From Lactarius indigo (lineage: Eukaryota > Basidiomycota > Agaricomycetes > Russulales > Russulaceae), in the NCBI GenBank assembly GCA_025766275.1, contig JAFKAC010000008.1, forward strand, positions 1 to 64,000: DNA of 64,000 nucleotides. The letters run 5' to 3'. The position numbers and the translations under genes were made by a program. Shown piece by piece: positions 23,267 through 34,343 of this stretch (position 1 is its first letter; each line of letters begins with the position of its first letter). Below the pieces are notes generated by a model. That model had not been told where the DNA came from and searched no databases. It worked only from the letters and a program-made list of their open reading frames with translations.

Positions 23267-24162
23267 ATGAGTTTTGGGGTCCCTTTCTACGAGCTATCTT
23301 TCTTCCAACAATACCCAAATTCCCTACAAGAACAACCAGAGAAACGATACACAATGCGACCTGATCGCTCCGCAGCAAAGTATAACAAGCGCGTGGCAAG
23401 CAAGATAGCACCGCGCCTATACCTAACCTGTCGTTCCACCGCCAGCGACGTGGCCCAGCTGACCAGCCTTGGGATCACACACGTCCTATCGGTCTTGGAG
23501 GATGCGCCGACTTTCCCGTCTACCGTCCCCTTGCGCAAGCTGCACGTGTCAATATCCGACTACGACGGCGAGGACATCTTGACGCATCTCCCCGCTACCA
23601 CCTCCTTCATTCGCGCTGCGCTCGCAGAGAGCCCGAGCAATCGGGTTATGGTGCGTTTTTTTTTTATGAGCGCGAACCACTCACGACGCAAATAATGATA
23701 ATAACAACAACAACGAATTAACAGGTCCACTGCGCCATGGGCATCAGTCGGAGCGCGACGGTGGTGATAGCCTACCTTATCGCCACCAGCCGCATGACAG
23801 TTCACGAGGCGCTCGCCGCGGTCCGGGCAAGACGACCGATCGTGCGGCCGAATCGCGGCTTCGTGTCCCAGCTCCACGAATACTACTCGAGGTTTTCCAA
23901 TTCTTTACAAGCTGGGATTATCGACGAGCCGCCAATCGACGAAAAGGGAGAACAACAAGAGAAGAGTCGGGAAGATGGGAAACCGAATATGGATCAAAAA
24001 ACGAAAAAAGATGGGAAACCGCGGTGGGGCCACAATACATGGAGTCCCAAGAAGGCGGAGAACGGATACATTTACAGTGCCTTGGCCGCGTTAACCCTCT
24101 CTCCGGCAGCTTTCCCGCACGAGGGACACGAGTATTGGAAACTTGAGCATCGAATATCTTAA
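23267..24162 (+). CDS. Dual-specificity protein phosphatase, tandem copy 2
   Basis: Paralogue of the gene at 22065, 462 bp downstream on the same strand, with the intron at the same place: exons 23267-23650 and 23725-24162. It has APRLYLTCRSTASDVAQL, LGITHVLSVLEDAPTFP and the active site VHCAMGISRSATVVIAYL, with Cys and Arg intact, then MTVHEALAAVRARRPIV. The C-terminal tail differs from copy 1: it is longer, charged and Lys/Glu-rich (EKGEQQEKSRE, KTKKDGKPRWG), suggesting different targeting or partners. A later in-frame ATG at 23354 is an alternative start, nearer to where copy 1 begins. Confidence 0.88.
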
Positions 24163-24587
24163 TTTTGTTAACGACCTTTTGGGATACATTTTCCCCAGTA
24201 CGTCCAAGGACTATAGGGCCGCAGTCGAAGACTAGATAGAAGGCCCATACGTAGCAGGATGGACCCATCCAGGCAGCCAAGGCGAGGAGAAGTGGGTGCT
24301 AAAAGAAACAGTGATGACACGATGACGTTCCAAAAGACCTTCCCTTGCATCATTTGATACGTGGATAGTTCGTTACCATGTCTTATCTAGAAGATCACGA
24401 TTTATATATCCACAGCTACAGATCGATGGACGGATCAACACCTCTTGAGTGATTGCGCTCTGCTGTCTGGCATAGATGAAGACTATTGATGAAGGGTTAT
24501 CAGGTACAATTGTGTCGCTATCGCTATCGTAATTATACTGTAGTCTAAACGTTATGTTTATCGCATGGATGATGAGGACTACTAACT

Positions 24588-26709
24588 CTATGGTGTTGCA
24601 TGATGTTTTTGATCTGTTGAGTCCCGTCTCTTTTCGTCCATTGGCACATCCCCTGGACTCGGATGAGCTGGCGAATCTGGCACATGCGTCTGCCCGACAA
24701 TACCCGCCCCACGCATGAACACACACAACAGCGTACCTGTGAAAAAATAGGGACAGTGATGAGTAAATAGTTCAGAAATTTGAAAGTTCCAACACAACAC
24801 GCACAGAGTATGCCAAACGCGAATCCGGTCCACATCGCCGCCTTGTACGCCTTGAGCTGCGCCGGCAGCGGAACGTTATCACCCTGCGCATCCGCCACGA
24901 CCCCAAGCTGCTTCGACTGCGTCCTTAGCACGCTGTTGAACACGATCGTCGACACGCTGACCCCAATCGCCGACCCGATCTGCGTCATCGCCTGGAACAA
25001 CGCCCCCGCGACGCTCTGCTCGTGCGGCAGGGACACCTTGGCGATGAACAGCGTGCCCGATGCGAACGTGAAATCCGCGCCGAGCACGATGAGACACGCC
25101 GCGGGGAAACCGAATGCCCAGTACGGTGCGCTCGGGTCGATCACGGCGAACAGGACGTCCGCGCAGCCGGTCAGGAGCGTGCCAATGGCGACGATGTACA
25201 TGACGTCGACGCGCCCAATCGTGAGCGCGATGAGGATGTTCGCGACGATGCCCGAGGCGAACATCGGCAGGAGGCGCAGCATCGTGTGGATCGGACTAAG
25301 GTTCAGGTATGTCTGGTAGTATAGCTCCACCCACACTATCCAAATGGTGAATGCAGCCCAGTTTACGCACGCGATCGTTTGCATGACCGCGAAACGACCG
25401 TTAGCACGCGTCCACATTGACGGTTTCATGAGCGGCGGCGCTGTCCAACGCGTGCGCGGAAGGTCCGGGTTCTCGAGTCGCCGCTCCAAGTAGTACTGCC
25501 AAGCGACGAAGAGCAGGACGAGCAGGACGCCAATGACGAATAGGGCGATGATGTCTGCGCGCACCGGAAAGTCGGGATGAATATGAAAAGAGCGTAGAAC
25601 GTGGATGGGGGAAAACTCACGTGGACTCTTCCAGCCTTTGTGCGCGACCGGCGAATCGCTCAGAACAAACACGATCAGAACAAGACCTGCAGTGATCAGG
25701 GCCGCGCCGATCCAATCAACGCGCGTGTCTTCCTCGGTTGACGGCTCGTCTTCTTCGAAAACAAAGAGTCCTAAAATCATGGACGCGAGAGCAACCCCCG
25801 ACAGCAAAAATATAGGTGTCCGCCAGGTGGGTCTGTAACAGACGAGCTCGTTAAAATTCCAAATGGTACGTGATGCCTCGTGCGGACGTACTTTGTGACT
25901 TGTGTAAGGACACTACCAAGAACAGTTGCAAAGATCGCTCCGACTGGGGCACCTGCAGAGAAAGTGGCAAATGCGATGGAACGTGACTGGCCAGGCGGGA
26001 ACGCCTTGGCTAGAATTCCAAGCTAATGGGGGCCCGCCAAGTTTCAGAGTGCGGCAACAGACGATAAAAGAAATCCCTACGGAGGCCGGTATTACCGCTG
26101 CAGAACCTATCCCTTGTATCCCTCGCAGGGTATCAAGCGCCTTCTCTGCTGTAGTATCGAGGTGTGAGAATGACAAATCCTACACCAAACGTAACGGAAT
26201 AGAACGTACATTGAGCGAAGCCGGATCCGATACCAAACACCACCAATATCGAGTATCCAATGAGCCAGACTCGTTTGCGACCATAGAGGTCTGCCAGTCT
26301 CCCAAAGAGAAGAAGGAAACATGCCTGTGCACGGGGCGAGGGTGAGCTTTTCCTACTGATGCTATCTCATGCGCTTTAAATTATTCACCGAACTGATGGA
26401 ATACGCATTGAGGATCCACTGCAAGTTCTCCTTTTGAATGTGCAAATCTTTGCCGACGTATGGAACTGAAATAGCATAGGCAGGACCGAGACCGATACTG
26501 GTCATTTGAGCACCGGTACATGCTGCGACGATGCATATCGATGCAAAGGTGCTGCGTGTTGACGTCGCTGGTGCCAGAGAGGGACTTGGCGAGCGGCGAT
26601 CTACTTCCACTTTCCCGTCCCACGCTGTGGGACTCTTGATGCTTTGCGATACCGGGCCTGACTTCTCATCTAGGGTAGCTACAGGCGTCAAGTCTGACGG
26701 CGTGGTCAT
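24588..26709 (-). CDS. MFS transporter, DHA2 drug:H+ antiporter type, array copy 1
   Basis: A plasma- or vacuolar-membrane proton-driven exporter of the 14-helix DHA2 group; the substrate is unknown. The ATG at 26709 gives MTTPSDLTPVATLDEKSGP, a soluble N-terminus, then STFASICIVAACTGAQMTSI (TM1) and LQWILNAYSISS. The next exon has the MFS motif GRLADLYGRKRVWL. Then come DTLRGIQGIGSAAVIPAS, AFPPGQSRSIAFATFSAGAP, LSGVALASMILGLFVFEED and VDWIGAALITAGLVLIVF. The long exon ends in VFNSVLRTQSKQLGVVADAQ and the last exon in a hydrophilic tail, TAG at 24588. Introns (GT-AG, about 50-60 nt) follow ISS, the FAQ segment, ASVGI, the TKY segment, WKSP and the last helix. No internal stop was seen. First of four tandem paralogues. 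Confidence 0.88.
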
Positions 26710-28997
26710 GAAGGGTGGTCGTGATGGGTGCTGTCTGCGAGTCGGACCAGGTGGACGTGCAGAGGTCGACCGTACGAAGTGCAGGGTTGTTCGGGTCAGG
26801 TCATATAAGAACGCTTCGGGCTCGTGATGGTCACCAAAAACATCTGGTCACTGGTCACTGACTAAAAGCAACTAAGGATGACAAACATAAGCGGACCTAG
26901 CAAGCCAATGAGATGCCTTGAGGGTTCCAAATCGATTTTCTATATTCTTGCCACCATGGGACCGGTCTACTGTATATAGAAAATCGTGTCGTGCCGAACT
27001 TAGAAGCCGCCAGGGCCAGGGGATAAGGCACACGCTACAGGCTGAAGCGCTGACGCCTTGACGCTTTGCCTCTTCGTAAGCCAACGGTCTGACGTGCTCT
27101 CGCTTGAACTTGAAGACCTCAATCACCAGAGATGTTCCTCATCAATTTTGGGCTTCCGGTCTTGTACAGTCTCTTGAAGGACTGAACGGGACTACCGTGG
27201 TAGGCAAGGTGGTAGGCGTCAGTTCCATGGAAACATATGCGAACAATGAAGCCTCAGTATTTGCCGACAAAAGTTACGTATTGACACCAATAGAAACGGA
27301 CACGCGACCCACATCTTAGTGGTTTGAATGTTTGCCTCCTCCGATGGGCATCTGTTTTGACAAACAAGCGTCATAACAAAGACTTCGCCTAGGTTTGGTT
27401 CCAAAACGCGGCGAGCAAGTTCGAGTCTCAGGAGAGTTTCGGTGGCAACAAAGACACTTGGAATAGCGTCTATCATTGATCTACCCTCGGGCCCCCGCTC
27501 ACTGAAGTTTATCATCCAAGTCCAAGGCTGGAATTGATTGCCATTTGAAGCAAACATTGAAGAATCCTGATCGGCTATTCAGCTGCTGAAACTCAGATTT
27601 TGGGTTTCAATATAGTTACTGCACATCACCGTGCTGACGCATTTTATAGTAGCGGGCACCCTACTGTAATGAAACTATAGGGCGCCAGTTTTGCCCTCGC
27701 TAATCAAAAGGAACGGCGGCGCTAGGAGGGCTGAGAAAATAAGCATTTAGTTTCTGTGCCGAACTTGAAGGCGAACAGCATCCATTCCATTACATCCATT
27801 GCAAGGCGCATGACATCTTCCCTTCAAGTTGTGTGTGATCGCCTGTGATAAAACAGCATTATGGGAATGGGGGGGCTATAGTGGGAGAGGAAGAGAAGAA
27901 CCAGAATGAACATCCATGCTTTTACCTTTGTGTCAACGACTCGGATCCGCCAGTGCGCCTGCGTCCGCGTCGCCGCTCCGTGCCTCCATCTGCGTTCCGT
28001 GTTTCCTTATCTCTTTTCTATCCCTTTTATCTATGCTCCCCCTTGTGTCGACATTTACTACTCGCTACACCAATCTGGTTCGGTCGGTGGTGAGGAGCAC
28101 GTACTGTGAACGGATTTGAAAAAGACAATTGGCAATTACTGACAGTGTAGCATAGCATCATGATCGGCATCCTCTGCTGCGTCTGAATCACCATGACTAG
28201 TTCATAATTTCTACAGACCAGAGCTTCACCAGAGTGAGGTTTTCGAACGTGTACTTTACCCACTGATAGCGTGACGAGATATCGGTGCACGCATATACCT
28301 ACACCGATGGTAATCCCACTTCCAGGACCCACTTCCAGTTTGACAAGCAACAACCGAGTGGACTGCAACGGGGTCCTGTTATATCCCTCAGTAGAGGTCT
28401 GTCACTGGTGCTCATTGCAATGTCGTATCCCTCTTATAAATTACTCACAGGACTCTGCGACAACGCCATTCTCAGGCTGTGACTTGTACTGGATCTGGGT
28501 TTCATTCGCTGGATTATCGTACGACCACCGGCCCTCTCTACCTGGTCACCCAGTGGCACAGTGCCGACGCAGAACTTACCGACATATCTGTGGGTTACGT
28601 GGGACCCAGACCTCACTAGCGTGCGTCTGGCCGTCAACAATCTTCGGGTACTTTTCCATGAAACTGTGGGATTCACTGGGCCACATCTAACACATTGTAG
28701 GCTTACAGTCCTTTCTGCCACCCACGATACAGTAACTTGAACTCTTGTCAGACAGGCATGACTCAGGGCGACTCGGGCTGTATGTCCATCCCTTTTAAAA
28801 ATCGAAAACTTTGAAACGCCAAGTCGATTTATATATATTAAAACACCAAAAATTGCAAGCCATAGTAGTCATGTCTTGTCCAATTATAGTGAGATGCTGC
28901 TGCCATGGTCACTATTTACCATGACACTCGATGACATGTGCTTATACGAAAAGAGGAATCCCACCTTTGCGATGGCATGGTTCAAAAAAAAAAAACT
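26710..28997 (+). other. Spacer between MFS copies 1 and 2
   Basis: About 2.3 kb without a convincing gene. Long parts match the spacer between copies 2 and 3 (for example 27050-27220 with 43480-43640, and 28400-28700 with 44560-44830) and, more weakly, 47280-48270. It is thus part of the tandem duplication unit. A site at about 26978-26994 matches the sequence that flanks the Plavaka insertion. Confidence 0.7.
26801..26810 (-). promoter_or_regulatory. Candidate core promoter (TATA-like) of MFS copy 1
   Basis: TCTTATATGA on the coding strand, about 92 bp before the ATG. A similar element sits at the same distance before copies 2 (31204) and 3 (47218), while surrounding sequence has diverged. 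Confidence 0.35.
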
Positions 28998-31109
28998 TTA
29001 CGATGGTAAATGATGTTCTGCCTTTAATTTACCATTTGCATCCACTAAGCCACCGTCCTCTGGGCTGCGGCGAGATGACGAATCCTGCTTAGACCTCTCC
29101 CCAACAATGCCCACCCCACGCAAAAATATAACACACAAGATCGTGCCTGGGGGAAAGCAGGGTGAATAAAGAAAATAAGGTTCAGATATCTGGGGCACAC
29201 GCACAAAGTAAACCAAAAGCAAATCCGGTCCACATCACCGCCTTGTACGCCTTGAGCTGCGCTGGTAGAGGGACGTTATCACCCTGCGCGTCCGCCACGA
29301 CACCGAGCCTCTTCGACTGCGTCCTCAGTACGCTGTTGAAGACGATCGTCGATACGCTGACCCCAATCGACGACCCGAGCTGTGTCATCGCCTGGAACAG
29401 CGCCCCTGCAACATTCTGCTCGTGCGGCAGGGACACCTTGGCGATGAACAGCGTGCCGGACGCAAACGTGAAGTCTGCGCCGAGTACGATGATACAGGCT
29501 GCGGGGAAGCCGAATGCCCAGTACGATGCGTTCGGGTCGATCACGGCGAACAGGACGTCCGCGACAGCAGTCAACATCGTGCCAGTAGCAATGATGAGCA
29601 CGACGTCGATGCGCGCGATCGTGAGCGCCATGAGAATGTTCGCAACGATGCCCGAGGCGAACAGCGGCGGCAGACGCAGCATCGTGCGGATCGAGTTCAG
29701 GTTCAAGTAGGTTTAGTTGTACAGTTCCACCCACACTAACCATATCGTGAACGTTGCCCAGTTGATGCACGCGATAATCTGCATGACCGCGAAACGACCG
29801 TTAGCACGCGTCCACATCGACGGTTTCATGAGCGGCGGTGCCGTCCAGCGTGTGTGCGGATGATCCGGATTCTCGAGTCGCCGCTCCAAGTAGTACTGCC
29901 AAGCAACAAAGAGAAGAACAAGGACGACGCCAACGACGAATACGGCGATGAGGTCTGCGCACATCGTCAAGTCAGGGTGAATATGAAAAGAGCGTCGACG
30001 CTCTTGGAGGAAAGCTCACGTGAATTCCTCCAGCCTTTGCGCGCGCTCGTCGAATCGATCAGAACAAAAACGATCAGAACAAGTCCAACAGTGACCAGGA
30101 ATGTGCCGATCCAGTCCACTCGCTTGTCTTCCTCAGTTGACGGTTCATCTTCGAAAACAAAAAATCCCAAAACCGTGAACGCAAGAGCGACCCCCGACAG
30201 CAAAAATCTAGGTGTCCGCCACGCGGCCCTGTGACGGACAACGGGCTCGTTAAAAATGGTGCGTGATACCTCGTGCGGACGTACTTGGTTACTTGTGTAA
30301 GGACACCACCGAGAACAATCGCAACGGTCGCTCCGATCGGGGCACCGGCAGAGAAAATGGCAAACGCGAGGGGACGTGACGTTCCGGGCGGGAACGCCTT
30401 GGCCATAATTCCAAGCTGGAGAGAGTCAGCCAAATGTCAGACTCCGATTGGGTCAACAAACGACAAAGAAAAATCCTTACAGAAGCTGGGATTATAGCTG
30501 CGGTGCCTATCCCTTGTAGCCCTCGTAGCGTGTCGAATGCATTCTCAGCTGTATTATCGACGTGTGAGAACGAGAATCCTGCACCAAACCTGGCGGGACA
30601 GAACGTACATCTAGCGAAGCCAGATCCAATACCGAACACCACAAAATCAGGTATCCAACAAGCCATACTCGTTTGCGACCATAGAGGTCTGCTAGTCTCT
30701 CAAAGAGAAGGAAACATGCCTGTGTGCGGGGATAGGGTGAACTCTTTCTACTGGTGCCGTTGCATATGCTTAAATTACTGACCGAACTGATGGAATACGC
30801 GTTGAAGATCCACTGCAAGTTCTCCTTTTGAATGTGCAAATCTTTGTTGGCGTATGGAACCGAAATAGCATAGGCAGGACAAAGACCGATACTAGTCAAT
30901 TCGGCACTGGTACATGCTGCGACGATGCATATCGATGCAAAGGTGCTGCGTGTCGGCGCAGGTGGTTGTGGTGTCAGAGAGGAACTTGGCAAGTGGCGGT
31001 CTACTTCCGCCTTCCCGTCCCACACTGCGGGACTCTTGAAGCTCTGTGATACTGTGCCTGTCTTCTCATCTAGGATGGCTACAGGCAACAAGTCTGATGG
31101 TATGGTCAT
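28998..31109 (-). pseudogene. MFS transporter, DHA2 type, array copy 2 with an in-frame stop
   Basis: Same exon layout as copy 1, starting at the ATG at 31109 (MTIPSDLLPVAILDEKTG). It keeps TFASICIVAACTSAELTSIG, GRLADLYGRKRVWLVGY in the splice-corrected frame, LAFAIFSAGAPIGATVAIV and VDWIGTFLVTVGLVLIVF, and its end matches the other copies (KLKAEHHLPS, stop at 28998). One lesion is clear: at 29713-29715 the codon is TAA where copies 1, 3 and 4 have a Gln codon in LYYQTYL. It would cut off the last third, including several helices. Other exons and splice sites look intact, so the break is probably recent. A read-through or a base-call error cannot be excluded from sequence alone. Confidence 0.78.
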
Positions 31110-31203
31110 GAAAGGTGGTTGTGATGGGTGTCGTCTGCAAGTCAAGCCAGGTGGACGTGAAGAGATCAACCGTACGTGGTGCAAAGTCGTCCGGCTCAGG
31201 CCA

Positions 31204-31213
31204 CAGTATAAGA
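31204..31213 (-). promoter_or_regulatory. Candidate core promoter (TATA-like) of MFS copy 2
   Basis: TCTTATACTG on the coding strand, about 95 bp before the ATG, at the same spacing as in copies 1 and 3. Confidence 0.3.
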
Positions 31214-31383
31214 ACGATTTGGATTTACAACAAACCTTAGTCAATGACTAAGGGGAGTCAGAGATGACAAACAAGTGGTCGTGCGGAGCCCAGAAAGCCA
31301 ATGAGACACGTTGGGGGTTTCAAATCAGCTTGAAAAGTCCTTGCCACCATGGGACTGGTTTACTGTACATAGAAAATCACGTC

Positions 31384-31387
31384 GTGC
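31384..31387. repeat. Target-site duplication, left (GTGC)
   Basis: GTGC directly before the Plavaka left end; repeated directly after the right end at 43429-43432. Confidence 0.7.
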
Positions 31388-31421
31388 ATCAGGGAAAACC
31401 TCCCAAGCTAGCGAGCGATAA
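31388..31421 (+). repeat. Plavaka terminal inverted repeat, left
   Basis: Begins ATCAGGGAAAACCTCCC; pairs with 43395-43428 over 34 bp with two mismatches. Confidence 0.8.
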
Positions 31422-33405
31422 ATTATCAATAATTGGAGTAAGAGAGATAATGAACTACTAATTGATGCTAAGGAACAAAAAATTACTAGCGCTGGCGTAG
31501 TCGATAATTTATCACTAGTTTATCACTAGTTTATCACGGATTATCTACAAACATAAGAGAAAGACATCTCGGTTACTAAAGGGGTTTATGTAGAAGTTAC
31601 GGCATAGTTCGAGTACCGAAAATGTGTTCCATTCCAAAGTCTCCGGTCCAAAGCGAGGTAATAAATGTACACTAGAAAAGAGATGATCAACGGGGATGAC
31701 GCTGGCAAGGTGCCGGCCATTTTGAGTTAACCTAGATACCTTGTAAAGGTCATTACTGTCGGGCACAGTGGGGATCGGGGAAAACCATTCCACGTAGGCA
31801 AGGTGCGTCGGTAGGGCGATGTCCGAAGATAGGAAGACTTGTTGAATCACCTTGCTTGGTAGTTGAAATACGACACGGACCTGAGCTATTCGGGGACCTG
31901 AGTAGCAGTTAGACAGCTATAACACCAATATTACACGAACTTACCTTTGTTTCGAAGCGCACCAACTTGGGCGTTACCGTGGACAATAACCGTGTCAAAT
32001 CGTGATGGTATCACACGACCGCGTGCGTCCCTTTGCTCCGGCCGGGCATGTACAACGTCGACAATTTCCGAGCCATGTGATGAGATGAATTTGATCTTGT
32101 GGTAAACAGGGACGGAGCGGAAGGGCAACAAAGTGTCTTCAGCTAGAGCCCTCAATGCTGTTGCGGAGGCTCGAGGGTGGTTGATCCGAGCAATAAAGTC
32201 GGCGAGTGCATCCTGGAAGTCTAACGCTCGGTATTTGTCAGCAAGGGTGTCGAAGGAAACCGCCTTCCGAGAAGGGTGTCGAGTCATTTGGATGGTACGC
32301 AGAACAGGTTTTGGGGGTCCAATTGGCATCAACTCTTGGACGGTTTCTTGTTGGGCTTGCTGCCGCCATGTGACAAATGTTCCATGCTGTTGGATTTTCT
32401 CGCGGCGCTCCAGCCAAGCGGTCATCTGTGGGTACTCATCTTTATGATTAGTCGCACGGTAGGCGTCCTTCGTGAAGTCAATATGGAGCCGCTCAGTTTG
32501 CTCCGTGTTGTAATTGTCTGTGGTGCCAAATAGGGTGATTGACGATTTGTAATGCATCATGCTGTGGAACTTGGGGATATGGAAGTGTTCGCGAACACCG
32601 AGATCGACAAATACCTCTTTATTGTCGTGAAATCGAGATAGGGACTGCTCAAGGCGCAGCAATGTGTCAGTTGTGTGTGATGGAAGCTGCGCAAGGTATA
32701 AGAAATCAAGTAGCGCGCGTACAGTCTTGATAATCCGCGAAGGGGCTTCTCCAGAAGGAAGCGGGAGATCGAGAACGAGTCCAAGGAGGATCTTGCACAT
32801 CTGTTTATGTTCGAGACCTGAGACCCGAGAAAGCGTTGAGATACCCCGGACAAAAGTTGTGATATGGTGATTTGGCGGTAAGGACCTACAGCGCGCATCG
32901 ATTTTTACTGGCCCGAAGGTACTGGTGAGCCATGCAATCAAATGCTTCATGGTGCCCTGAAGCATCTGATGCAGAATATCGGGTGTGATCGAGATGAAGA
33001 CGTCGGTGAGGGGAAGTGCCTCCCAGAAAGGATGGAAGATAGGCTTGAGGCCTGCTTCACGACACGCGGCATGGAATGGAAGTACATCCCCATCCGCTAA
33101 ACGAAACGTTTCCAATGCTTCATCATAATTGCGGGGAGGGAAGCTGGAATAGTCACCGATATTGTTGCGATGCACAGTACACTTCGGGCACCGGCCGGAG
33201 TATGTGCACGTCACCAGGACCTGCTCGGGATAATCACCAACAAACACAGAAAAAATGGGATGGCACCGGCGCCAGATGCCATCCCCGCTCATCATTGCAA
33301 TACCTGTTTCACCATGGGACGCAATTGGAGCCAGGATCTTTCGCATACACAGGTGGAAGACATTGCCGAGAGCACGCTGTCGAGCGGCCTTATTGTTGAT
33401 CCCTT

Positions 33406-33410
33406 CAAGC
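33406..33410. repeat. Copia target-site duplication, left (CAAGC)
   Basis: CAAGC directly before the 5' LTR and again directly after the 3' LTR at 39290-39294. Confidence 0.92.
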
Positions 33411-34026
33411 TGTTGATAAGTGACCCTTGCGCACTTAGCGGCTCACACAGACCGGACTTGCAGCATGGACTGCTTTAGATTAGATATAAAGGACTTGTAG
33501 ATTAGATACTGTTTTGATCTGTACAATCTATTACTTATCATTGCGTCACCTATGACATCATGTACTATGACATCATGCGGACTCCTCTGGACTTGTCATT
33601 GTACTACGTCTTTGTTCTTCCTTTAGATATATCTTTATTGTGATGTCATTATGATATCATCTTAGTCTGGACTCTTCTTGTTCTATACGCCTTGTTCTCC
33701 ATATGCACACTCCTTTGTCCTGTTGTAGAACAATGCGCTCCTTGTATTCTGTGACCTATAGTTACTTTCCTTGTATTAGTGTCACGGCTCTGTACAGTAT
33801 AAGTAGACTGCTTGTACGCCCTGGTCCACATCAGTTCTCTCACTGCTGTGTGCCAGGTATGTCCCCTACTCTGTAATACCATTATCAGTTCTCTCACTGC
33901 TGTGTGCCAGACTCCCTGCTTTACTTGCAAGATCCCCTGTTACACCTCTGCTTCCAGCTACCTTCCATATCTCACCACAGTCCACTTGTTCACTGTGAGT
34001 ATGGTCTTTATGTATGCTGTTCATCA
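33411..34026 (+). repeat. Copia 5' LTR
   Basis: 616 bp, TG...CA ends. TATAAG at 33798-33803 (after CTGTACAG) is a likely TATA element. A 26-bp unit occurs twice near the 3' part. Confidence 0.95.
33831..33856 (+). repeat. Short direct repeat inside the LTR, unit 1
   Basis: A 26-bp unit (TCAGTTCTCTCACTGCTGTG, then TGCCAG) repeated exactly at 33885-33910, 28 bp apart, downstream of the LTR TATA element; the same pair is present in the 3' LTR. Confidence 0.85.
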
Positions 34027-34038
34027 GGTTATGGGCCC
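34027..34038 (+). other. Copia primer-binding site, half-tRNA(iMet) type
   Basis: GGTTATGGGCCC starts right at the LTR edge. It is complementary to the internal (anticodon-loop) part of initiator tRNA-Met and not to its 3' end, as in Drosophila copia, where a cleaved 5' tRNA half is the primer. Confidence 0.7.
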
Positions 34039-34343
34039 TGGTGCCCTAGCCACTCCACTTGGCTGGTCACTGTCTTCCTAGGAGGACACACCAGGCTAAG
34101 GTCTGTCTGGGGCCTTACCAGCCTTGCCCAAGGCAGAGAGCAGTGGGGCGCCACTTGTCTCTGCTAAGGAACCTCCTGTGTATGTACTGCCCAGTATCAC
34201 TGGCATACTATCAGGAGGCAGGACGCATTAGTGTTCTGGCCTTACAGAATCACAGACAGGAGTGGTACCCCCTCTATCTTTTATGTCTTGCAACTATGAA
34301 GCACTATCGCTGACTGCTCCTCGGCGATAGATAAATCATCCCA

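Noticed and set aside
24780..25319. 179-codon plus-strand open frame
   Set aside because: Lies antisense to the long exon of MFS copy 1, and a matching shadow occurs in copies 2-4; it is a by-product of GC-rich coding sequence.
26710..28997. Possible small genes in the MFS spacers (for example 27906-28109 and 28271-28690)
   Set aside because: Frames are not kept in the homologous spacer copies and have no domain features.
33649..34167. Several 80-93 codon frames inside and next to the LTRs
   Set aside because: Occur in non-coding LTR/leader sequence, mostly lack ATG and have no protein similarity.
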